Assembly (NCBI RefSeq): GCF_002933275.1
Contig: NZ_PSSX01000009.1
Span: 1-64,000, forward strand
Reading direction: 5' to 3'
Length of the DNA: 64,000 nt
From: Marinobacter maroccanus
GTDB taxonomy: Bacteria; Pseudomonadota; Gammaproteobacteria; Pseudomonadales; Oleiphilaceae
The stretch's first letter is position 1, and each line of letters starts with the position of its first letter. Positions 44,886-52,818 of the stretch are shown piece after piece. Made by a program: the position numbers and the translations under genes. Under the pieces are notes generated by a model. It worked only from the letters and a program-made list of their open reading frames with translations, was not told where the DNA came from and searched no databases.

Positions 44886-46871
44886 ATGCACATTGCGCCT
44901 GATTTACAGCTACCGAGTCTCCCGGAAGTGACCTTGCGGGCGCTCGATGCTTGTCATCAGGACGAAAGCTACCGAAAAATCAGCGAGATTGTCTCTGCCG
45001 ATACGGCGCTGGTGGCTCGTATACTGGCACTGGCCAATTCCGCCCTGTACGGTCCCTCTACCCCGATCCGATCCGTTGACCAGGCACTCCTGAGACTTGG
45101 CACCCGCCGTTTTCACACGCTGGTACTGACCGCCGCCCTGCGGCAACTGCTCTTCGAACTGGGCGGGGACGAATGGCAGCAGCTCAGAGACTTCTGGCGA
45201 CACTCGCTTACTACCGCCCTGACCGCCCGGGCCCTGGCCACGCTCACCCGTTACCCGGAACCAGACGAAGCCTTCATGCTGGGCATGCTTCACAACATCG
45301 GCGAACTGATCGCTATTAAAACGCCAGTCACCGAGGCGAAGCAACACTATCTTGATCACCAGTCAGACATCGCCGCCGAGCTCGTGGCTTCCTGGGGACT
45401 GGGGCCCATGGCCGCCGATGCCATGCGATATCAGCAAGCCTTGCCCTCGGAACTGCGGGATGCCGGGCATCTGGTAAAGCTGATCAGCCTCGCTACCCGG
45501 CTGGCTCTGTCCGACGCCGCAGGCATTGCAGCTGCAGGCACGGTATTCGGGCTGAACGAAGAACTGACCCGCGAGATCAACCGCCGTATCGGACATGAAG
45601 TCTCGGGTATGGCTGCCTCTATGGGAATTCCACTGGATGAGGATTACTGTGGCGAAAGCGCCTCGAGGCAACTCAAACAGACCATTCTTCGTCAGGCCAT
45701 GGCGAACCAGGCCATCAACCTTGCCGACCTGACCGGTGAAACCGAGGATATTCTCGCCGAAACGGTAAACAGTCTTACCCTTATCACGGGCCTGCCGGCA
45801 CTTTGCTTTGGGCACACAGGAGACAACCTCGTGCTCCTGTCCGGCACCATTGGCGACATCCCCGAACTGGCAGTAACCGCCAAGCCCGGCGGCAGTGTGC
45901 TCACCGAAGCTTTCATTTCCGGGCTGCCAGTCAGCCTTGGCGAACGCTCACCAACGGTGCTGGACCGTCAGTTGCTCTCATTGTTACACACACCATCGCT
46001 GCTGGCCGTGCCGGTCAGGGATGGTGACAATTGCCCTGGCGTATTCGCCCTTGGCACCGACAATGATCATCTTCCGACAACGCTTGAACTGGCTGATATC
46101 TTTACCCACCAGCTGTCTTCCGTGTTGGCAAACCGAACGCCTGCTGGAGCAAACGCGGACACTGCAGCGGAAGGACTGGATCAGGAAATAGCCCGTGACC
46201 GGCTGCGCAAACAGGTGCACGAGGTCAGTAACCCGCTGACCATCATCAGACAGTACATTTACCAGTTACGCGGCAGGCTCGAAGATGCCGGTGTCCAGCA
46301 GGAGCTGGACGTGATCCGCGATGAGCTGGACCGGGCCGGCAACCTTTTGCTGCAGATGAGCCATACTGACAACAGCCAACAGGGTGACGACGGGGTTGAG
46401 CTCAATGCCGAACTGGAAAGTCTGGCCCGTATCCTCGAAGATAGCCTGTTCAGCTCAGCGAACCGCAACCTGAAGTTATCCCTGTGCAGCGAACCAACAC
46501 GGGTTACAGCCGGCGCCACCAGAATTCGCCAGGTTGTTATCAACCTGGTTCGTAACGCTTCGGAAAGCCTTCCGGATGATGGCGGCACAGTTGAAATACA
46601 TACGTCTTCCCCGGTGTGGCAGAATCATCGCACCTGGGTGGAGCTGGAAATTAAAGACACAGGCAGGGGAATACCCGGTGAGATCAGGGACACCCTGTTT
46701 TCACCGGTAAAAACCACAAAGGGAGAAGGCCACAGCGGTTTGGGCCTGAGTATTGTGAAGCAGCTAATCGATGACATGGAGGGCATCATAGCTTGTCGGA
46801 CCGGGCAGGAGGGCACCACCTTCCGGATTCTGTTCCCGGCCGCCAGCCATAAAAAGAACGAGACCGACTGA
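44886..46871 (+). CDS. HDOD-GAF-like-histidine kinase
   Basis: The 661-residue cytoplasmic protein has an HDOD domain at about 5-230 (LPSLPEVTLRALDACH, LGTRRFHTLVL, FMLGMLHNIGELIA). A GAF-like domain follows (about 275-415), then a histidine kinase with H445 in HEVSNPLTIIRQY, N-box NLVRNASESLPD, G1 DTGRGIP and G2 GHSGLGLSIVKQL. There is no membrane segment, so the signal is intracellular. It is 24 bases upstream of a receiver-GGDEF-EAL protein, its likely phospho-acceptor. HDOD kinases of this type often control c-di-GMP and motility. Confidence 0.87.
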   Translation: MHIAPDLQLPSLPEVTLRALDACHQDESYRKISEIVSADTALVARILALANSALYGPSTPIRSVDQALLRLGTRRFHTLVLTAALRQLLFELGGDEWQQLRDFWRHSLTTALTARALATLTRYPEPDEAFMLGMLHNIGELIAIKTPVTEAKQHYLDHQSDIAAELVASWGLGPMAADAMRYQQALPSELRDAGHLVKLISLATRLALSDAAGIAAAGTVFGLNEELTREINRRIGHEVSGMAASMGIPLDEDYCGESASRQLKQTILRQAMANQAINLADLTGETEDILAETVNSLTLITGLPALCFGHTGDNLVLLSGTIGDIPELAVTAKPGGSVLTEAFISGLPVSLGERSPTVLDRQLLSLLHTPSLLAVPVRDGDNCPGVFALGTDNDHLPTTLELADIFTHQLSSVLANRTPAGANADTAAEGLDQEIARDRLRKQVHEVSNPLTIIRQYIYQLRGRLEDAGVQQELDVIRDELDRAGNLLLQMSHTDNSQQGDDGVELNAELESLARILEDSLFSSANRNLKLSLCSEPTRVTAGATRIRQVVINLVRNASESLPDDGGTVEIHTSSPVWQNHRTWVELEIKDTGRGIPGEIRDTLFSPVKTTKGEGHSGLGLSIVKQLIDDMEGIIACRTGQEGTTFRILFPAASHKKNETD

Positions 46872-46895
46872 CGCAGAAACAACGGACACAGACCG

Positions 46896-49070
46896 ATGGC
46901 ACCTGAACAAACTGATCAGCCTTTCAGTCACGGGTTAACGGCACGGATACTGGTAGCGGACGACGAACCCCGCCTGCTGAATACACTGGCTTCGCTGTTG
47001 CGCAGCCGGGGGTACGAGGTTGCCGAAGCCCACGGTGGTCGAAAAGCCTGTGACCTGATTGACCAGCAAACATTCGACCTGGCGCTGCTGGATCTGCGGA
47101 TGCCGGAGGTCAGCGGCTTCGATGTCATGGCCCACCTCGCCAATAGTCAACCGGATTGTGGAGTGATTGTGGTTAGCGGCGAGAGTTCCTTCAGCGCCGT
47201 GAGCCGCGCCCTGCGCCGGGGCGCCCTGGACTACATCCGCAAACCCTTCGATCCTGAAGAATTGCTGGCCACGGTCGAGAGTGTTATCGGGAAGAAATCA
47301 CTTCTTGAAGCCCACGAACACATCCAGATGCGACTGGAAAAATCCGAGGCCTTGCATCGATACATCGTAAACAGCTCGCCCGACATCGTTTTCATGCTCG
47401 ATCACGACGGCCACTTCTGTTTTGTAAACAGCAAGGTCGAGAGCCTGCTCGGATATCAGCCAGCGGAACTCTGTGGTCAACATTTCCGACATATCCTCGA
47501 CGACCGGGACGTGACCCGGGGAACCCTGGCCCTGAAGGGCCCCAACATTACCGCGGACAATCCCAGAACCCTGGAGGTTCGCCTGAAAACCCGCGGAAGC
47601 CGCCGGGCAACCCGACATTTCGAGATAACGGCCTTTCCAATCGATCCGCAAACCTGGCCCCATTCTGGAACAACCCAGGGTGGCGGGAATGGCAATGGCG
47701 CGCGCTATTACGGCACCGCCCGCGATGTCACCGAGCGAAAGGAGGCCGAAGCATTCATCAATTTCCAGGCCTATCATGACTTGCTGACCCGCCTGCCAAA
47801 CCGGGCGCTTTTCAAGGACCGTCTTGAGCTCGCGATAACCCACGCCAAACGTGGCGGCCAGAAACTGGCAGTGATGTTCCTGGATCTGGACCGCTTCAAG
47901 GTCATTAACGATACCCTCGGCCACGCCATGGGAGATCGTCTGCTGCAGGCAGTAACCCACCGTCTGGAGAAATGTCTGCGCAAGGGCGATACCCTTTCCC
48001 GCTTCGGTGGCGATGAATTCACCCTGTTATTGCCTTCCATCCACAATCACGACGATGCCAGACAGATCGCCAAGAAACTGATTGATGCCCTGAGGGCGCC
48101 TTTTCAGTTGGGTGATCACGAGGTGTTCGTGGGCGTGAGTATCGGCATCGCCATCTTCCCGGAAGCCGGTGAATCCATGGACCAACTGATCCAGAACGCC
48201 GACATTGCCATGTACCACGTCAAAGGCAAGGGCAAGGACGGCTACCGCTTCTATTCCGACAGCATGAGCATCGACACCGCCAACCGGCTTAACCTGGAGC
48301 GGGATCTGCGCCTGGCGCTGGAGCGGGACGAGTTAAGGGTTTTTTACCAACCCCAGGTTTGCTCCACAACCAACCGGGTCGTCGGTCTCGAAGCCCTGGT
48401 CCGCTGGCAGCATCCCGAACGTGGACTGCTCTACCCCAGGGACTTCCTGCCCCTGGCGGAGGAGACCAAATTGATCGGCCAGCTCAGTGAGCGGGTTCTG
48501 GATCAGGCCTGCCAGGACGTTGGCCGTTGGATCCGGGCCGGCCGTGCCGACCTCAGGCTGGCTGTCAATCTGTCACCCATCCAGGTCGAACACCCACGCT
48601 TTGTGGAAACCCTGATGCAGCAAGTAAAGGCCCACAACTTCCCCGCCGGCAACCTGGAAATCGAAATCACCGAAAACGTGATCATGAACGATCTTGAGCA
48701 AATCTCCCAGAAACTCCGGGAACTGGCGGCTCTGGGTGTCCGGATAGCGATTGACGATTTTGGCACCGGCTATTCGTCACTGAATTACCTGCACCGCCTT
48801 CCAATCCATACCCTCAAGGTCGACCAGTCTTTCGTAAAAGCCATTCGCAGCGGAGAAGATGGCGCGTGCATCGTGAATGCCATCGTCGCCATGGCTCACG
48901 GGCTGAAGCTGGAGATTGTTGCCGAAGGCGTGGAGACCGACGAGCAACTGGAATACCTTCGAGGCTTGGGCTGCCACCAGGTTCAGGGCTTCTTCTACGG
49001 TCCTGCCAGGCCTGCCGCCGAAATCTCCAGAACCCTCGGCACCACACGGGCTAAAGTCGCATCATTCTGA
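46896..49070 (+). CDS. Receiver-PAS-GGDEF-EAL c-di-GMP protein
   Basis: The 724-residue response regulator has receiver Asp66 (LLDLRMP) and Lys116 (RKPFDP), and a PAS domain at about 150-280 (NSSPDIVFMLDHDG). A GGDEF domain has intact GGDEF at 371-375, and an EAL domain has EAL at 499-501 (GLEALVRWQHP), EITEN, DDFGTG and EGVET. Both catalytic sites look intact, so the protein may make or break c-di-GMP depending on phosphorylation by the upstream kinase. It follows the HDOD kinase gene by 24 bases. Confidence 0.92.
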   Translation: MAPEQTDQPFSHGLTARILVADDEPRLLNTLASLLRSRGYEVAEAHGGRKACDLIDQQTFDLALLDLRMPEVSGFDVMAHLANSQPDCGVIVVSGESSFSAVSRALRRGALDYIRKPFDPEELLATVESVIGKKSLLEAHEHIQMRLEKSEALHRYIVNSSPDIVFMLDHDGHFCFVNSKVESLLGYQPAELCGQHFRHILDDRDVTRGTLALKGPNITADNPRTLEVRLKTRGSRRATRHFEITAFPIDPQTWPHSGTTQGGGNGNGARYYGTARDVTERKEAEAFINFQAYHDLLTRLPNRALFKDRLELAITHAKRGGQKLAVMFLDLDRFKVINDTLGHAMGDRLLQAVTHRLEKCLRKGDTLSRFGGDEFTLLLPSIHNHDDARQIAKKLIDALRAPFQLGDHEVFVGVSIGIAIFPEAGESMDQLIQNADIAMYHVKGKGKDGYRFYSDSMSIDTANRLNLERDLRLALERDELRVFYQPQVCSTTNRVVGLEALVRWQHPERGLLYPRDFLPLAEETKLIGQLSERVLDQACQDVGRWIRAGRADLRLAVNLSPIQVEHPRFVETLMQQVKAHNFPAGNLEIEITENVIMNDLEQISQKLRELAALGVRIAIDDFGTGYSSLNYLHRLPIHTLKVDQSFVKAIRSGEDGACIVNAIVAMAHGLKLEIVAEGVETDEQLEYLRGLGCHQVQGFFYGPARPAAEISRTLGTTRAKVASF

Positions 49071-49228
49071 CAGGCGATTATTTATTGTCTGACACTCCGA
49101 TATAAAACCGCGATCTGGTTTGCAAAGTATTGCAGTACGTTACTTTGTGTATCCGGAAATGCGCATTACTGCACATATTTCTCCCACCCTGTTCTCTAAG
49201 CTCAAATCCATAGGCGCTGATCACCGGA

Positions 49229-49957
49229 ATGTCCGACATTCTCGGACCAATAACGACAAAAACGGTGGCGGCATCCAAGGAACAAGAACAGGCAGCAGTC
49301 ATCATGCGCGACAAGTACAAGTACATTGGTCCCGTCTACGATTTCCTGAGCAACCTCTATAGCGGAAAGAACATTCACCGTTGCAAGACAGCGATGTTGG
49401 ATGTTGAAACCGTCCAGCCCGGAGACAGGATACTGTTCGCCGGGGTTGGCCACGGCCGGGATGCCATTCGGGCTGCTGAACTGGGCGCCGAAGTGACTGT
49501 GGTGGATCTGTCCGAAACCATGTTGCGAAAGTTTGCCGAGGCTCAGGAAAAAGAAGCGCCACACCTGACCATCCGCCGTATCCACAGCGACATCATGAAG
49601 GTGGATGAGTTCGAGCAGTACGACATGGTGGTGGCCAACTTTTTCCTCAACGTATTCGACGAAGACATGATGGTCCGGGTCCTGGAGCATTTGATCCGTC
49701 TGGGCAAGGCCGACGCCCGAGTGGTTGTTGGCGACTTTTCCTACCCCACGGGCAACCTGCTTTCCAGAATGTTCAAGAAGCTCTACTGGTACATGGCGGT
49801 CTTCATTTTCTGGCTGTTCGCCAATAATGCCTTCCACAAAATCTATAACTACCCCGAACACATGCAGCGGCTGGGCCTTCAGGTCACCGACAAGAAGCAC
49901 TTCAAGCTTCTGAACATGAACTGCTACTGGTCCATTCTCGGACGCAAGCAGGCCTGA
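49229..49957 (+). CDS. SAM-dependent methyltransferase, membrane-associated type
   Basis: The 242-residue class I methyltransferase has motif I LFAGVGHGRDAIRAAELGA and VTVVDLSETML, with VVANFFLNVF as motif IV. After the Rossmann core is a hydrophobic segment (YWYMAVFIFWLFANNAFHKI) that may contact membrane lipid. The start at 49229 has only a weak ribosome site; an ATG at 49304 is an alternative. It lies 49 bases upstream of the DUF2156 gene, and the pair could act on the same lipid; this is inference. Confidence 0.82.
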   Translation: MSDILGPITTKTVAASKEQEQAAVIMRDKYKYIGPVYDFLSNLYSGKNIHRCKTAMLDVETVQPGDRILFAGVGHGRDAIRAAELGAEVTVVDLSETMLRKFAEAQEKEAPHLTIRRIHSDIMKVDEFEQYDMVVANFFLNVFDEDMMVRVLEHLIRLGKADARVVVGDFSYPTGNLLSRMFKKLYWYMAVFIFWLFANNAFHKIYNYPEHMQRLGLQVTDKKHFKLLNMNCYWSILGRKQA

Positions 49958-50006
49958 TTACCCTCGCTAGAGAGTCACCCAACAAAAACAAACAGGGAGC
50001 AGCAGC

Positions 50007-51014
50007 ATGTCGGATCAGATCCTCGCACTGGACAGGATTGGCACACTGGAAAGCGGCTCATTCACGTTTACCGAGCGGGTCGGATTCCTCAAGAAGTACG
50101 GAACCCACTCCCAGTCGTTCTCGACGCTCCAACCGGGCATGCAGTATTTCGATGTACCGGGCATGGGCTACATCGCTTACATGCGCAAGTGGGGTGCAAC
50201 CTTCGTGCTCTCTGATCCTGTCTGCGCCCCGAAAGACTTTGGCAGCGTGCTGGAGAGCTTTCACCAGAAATTTCCGAATGCCAGCTACATACAGGTGTCC
50301 AAGCCCGTGGTCGATTTCCTTCATCTGCGCTTTGGCCTCTACGGCACCCAGTTTGGCAGCGAGTCCCGCATCGATTTGAGCAAATGGTCCGTTAGCGGAA
50401 AAAAGAAGCAGATTCTCAGAACCGCACTGAACCAGGCGGAGAAAAGCGGCATTACCGTCAAGGAACGTTTCAGCGACGACCACACCCGTGAAATATCCGA
50501 GGCCTGGATCCGAACCCGGAAATGCAAGAGCAATGAGATCCGCTTCCTTATCCGCCCCATGGAAATGGACTACCGAGAAAACGAAAGGCATTTCTATGCC
50601 TATCAGGACGGTAAAGCCGTTGGGTTTATCTATTTCGACCCGATCTATCGCAACAATGAGATCATCAGTTATGTGCCCAACATCTCCAGGGCCAATGCCG
50701 ATTTTCGCCAGGGTATTTTCTATACCCTCATGGCCCATGCGATGGACGTGTTCAAGGCCGAAGGCGTGCCCTACCTGGATCTCGGGCTGATTCCCCTGTC
50801 ACTGGATTCGGCAACCGAGCACCAGGAGAGCCGGCTGCTGAAACGTTTGCTGCACGGGGTCTATGAGAAAGGTAATTTCCTTTACAACTTCAAGGGCCTG
50901 GAATTCACCAAATCGCGTTTCCGGGGCGAGAACTTCAAGACCTACTGCTGTCACAAACGGTCGATCCCGGCGCTGGAATTCCTCGCCATGTTCAAGCTGA
51001 CCCGGTTGCTGTAG
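50007..51014 (+). CDS. DUF2156 (MprF C-terminal-like) GNAT-fold protein
   Basis: The 335-residue soluble protein has the MprF-type C-terminal domain: a RVGFLKKYGTHSQSF start, YMRKWGATFVLSDPVC, a bipartite GNAT-like core (QILRTALNQAEKSGITVKE, then YLDLGLIPLS) and KSRFRGE near the end. MprF domains transfer lysine or alanine from aminoacyl-tRNA to phosphatidylglycerol. This copy lacks the membrane flippase half. Its last 23 bases overlap murI on the other strand. Substrate inferred only. Confidence 0.8.
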   Translation: MSDQILALDRIGTLESGSFTFTERVGFLKKYGTHSQSFSTLQPGMQYFDVPGMGYIAYMRKWGATFVLSDPVCAPKDFGSVLESFHQKFPNASYIQVSKPVVDFLHLRFGLYGTQFGSESRIDLSKWSVSGKKKQILRTALNQAEKSGITVKERFSDDHTREISEAWIRTRKCKSNEIRFLIRPMEMDYRENERHFYAYQDGKAVGFIYFDPIYRNNEIISYVPNISRANADFRQGIFYTLMAHAMDVFKAEGVPYLDLGLIPLSLDSATEHQESRLLKRLLHGVYEKGNFLYNFKGLEFTKSRFRGENFKTYCCHKRSIPALEFLAMFKLTRLL

Positions 51015-51855
51015 CTTCCGGGGCTTCACCGGGCCAACCTTCTTGGAGCAGCTTGGGCGCCAATCCGAGTCCTGTCATGAAAGGTACGATACCCTCAGGT
51101 GCCGGGCCTGAAAACAATGCTGCGACTACGGGATGATCCCCTGTTCTGCAAGCCTGGCCTTTAGCCAACGCCAGCTGCCCCGCCTGATCCATCAGCCAAG
51201 CCACCCGCCGGGCGATGGCCTCGCCCGAGTCGACCCAGAAACGAACCGACGGCAAACTCAGCTTCAGACTCTCCAGCAACAACGGATAGTGGGTGCAACC
51301 GAGCACCACCGTGTCCACATCGGCATCGCGAAATGGCTTCATTGCCTCGCGCAGCTCGGCAAAGGGAACCTCGACTCCGGAAACCAGGTCCTCAGCCCAG
51401 CGCACCAACCCGGGATGACCAATACGTTCAACTTTGCAATCGCCGGCGAATTCTTCGACCAGCCTGTCGAGATAGGGTCTGCGAACCGTTGCCGGTGTCG
51501 CCAGAAGCCCCATCCGTCGGTTCACGGTTCTCGCCGCCGCCGGCTTGATAGCGGGCACCACCCCGACAACCGGCACTTCTGTCATGGCCCGTAAATGCGG
51601 CAAAACCACGGTGCTGGCCGTATTGCAGGCCACGACGATAACGTCGGATGGGTACAGCTGGAGAGCCCGGGCAATCAGGGTGCAACAACGTTCAATCACG
51701 ACCGTTTCGGATTTGTCACCATAGGGGAAGCCTGCGTTATCTGCCAGGTAGACGATCTCCAGCCCCGACAGATGCCGGTGAATGCAAGCTGCAACGCTCA
51801 GCCCGCCCACACCGGAGTCGAACACCAGAACCCTTGGAGGCGCCTGCCCGCTCAA
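50992..51855 (-). CDS. murI: Glutamate racemase
   Basis: The 287-residue enzyme has FDSGVGGLSV near the start and the catalytic cysteines in VACNTAS and LGCTHYP, the pair that interconverts L- and D-glutamate for peptidoglycan. Start: a TTG at 51853-51855 overlapping the nudC stop (TTGA), with GGGGAGG 9 bases upstream; no better ATG or GTG lies near the conserved N-terminus. Coupled translation with nudC is likely. Confidence 0.92.
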   Translation of the reverse strand: MSGQAPPRVLVFDSGVGGLSVAACIHRHLSGLEIVYLADNAGFPYGDKSETVVIERCCTLIARALQLYPSDVIVVACNTASTVVLPHLRAMTEVPVVGVVPAIKPAAARTVNRRMGLLATPATVRRPYLDRLVEEFAGDCKVERIGHPGLVRWAEDLVSGVEVPFAELREAMKPFRDADVDTVVLGCTHYPLLLESLKLSLPSVRFWVDSGEAIARRVAWLMDQAGQLALAKGQACRTGDHPVVAALFSGPAPEGIVPFMTGLGLAPKLLQEGWPGEAPEATATGSA

Positions 51856-52667
51856 ACCGGAATGCCTCCCCGGGAAATCTCGTTCTCCATAGCCCGGATC
51901 AGCCGGCCCGAAATCGTGGTTTCCGGCGGCACCGGTGGGGTATCACCCGGCAGGAACCAGTCGGCATCGGCAAGCTCGTCCTCCTGAAGAACCAGCTCGC
52001 CCCCGGCGTAGTCGGCAAAAAATCCGACCATCAGCTGATGGGGAAAAGGCCAGGGTTCCGACGCATGGTAGCGGATATTGGTGACATCCAGCCCGGTCTC
52101 TTCTTTAACCTCGCGATGCACTGCGCCTTCGAGGCTTTCGCCGGGCTCAACAAACCCGGCAATGAGGCTGTAGAAATGCCTCTTGACCCTCGAAGACCTT
52201 GCAAGCAGCAGCCGATCATCCCGACGGATCACCACAATCACGCAGGGAGCCAGCCTCGGATACCAGGGAATTCCGCAGGGTTCGCACCACTTGGCCCGCT
52301 CCCGGGGGTGGAAGCCGGTTTGTTCGCCGCAGCGGCCGCAAAAACGATGGTCCCGCCACCACTGCCAGACCTGAAACCCGGTGCTGAGCATATCGGCCGG
52401 GGCATCGCTGAGCATCAGCAAGGCATCCCGCAAGGGAATGGCCTCATGAGCACCAACACTGGAGTCTGGTAATTCGGTGACGAATACGTCTCGTCCTTTG
52501 TAGCTGCCCAGAGACACTGACTCGGGCAACCCGTCCCGGAAAAGGCGACTGCCGCCATCATGCAGCCAGCCGTTCTCAGGCTTGATCACGTCCGATCCCG
52601 ACAACGCAAGGATCAGATCGCCTTTTTCCGGCGGCCGGGTCGTCCAGCCGGGTATCCACTGAGTCAT
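51852..52667 (-). CDS. nudC: NADH pyrophosphatase (NudC)
   Basis: The 271-residue Nudix hydrolase has a four-Cys zinc motif (CGRCGEQ and CEPCG), the Nudix box GFVEPGESLEGAVHREV followed by KEETGL, and the SEPWPFPHQLM motif that marks NudC. It hydrolyses NAD(H) to NMN(H) and AMP, and de-caps NAD-capped RNA in E. coli. Length is typical. It overlaps the start of murI by 4 bases and is divergent from plsB. Confidence 0.93.
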   Translation of the reverse strand: MTQWIPGWTTRPPEKGDLILALSGSDVIKPENGWLHDGGSRLFRDGLPESVSLGSYKGRDVFVTELPDSSVGAHEAIPLRDALLMLSDAPADMLSTGFQVWQWWRDHRFCGRCGEQTGFHPRERAKWCEPCGIPWYPRLAPCVIVVIRRDDRLLLARSSRVKRHFYSLIAGFVEPGESLEGAVHREVKEETGLDVTNIRYHASEPWPFPHQLMVGFFADYAGGELVLQEDELADADWFLPGDTPPVPPETTISGRLIRAMENEISRGGIPV

Positions 52668-52818
52668 TCGACCACCATTTGATGCGTCAACCGGGTGATT
52701 AATAGATCAGTCCGAAATGTACCACATTGCTGCACCGGCCAAGAATGAAAGCTCGACTTTCCGCCCTGTACTCAACCAAGTAAACTTGGCACCTGTTTCT
52801 TCAACGGAGTTGCACTTT

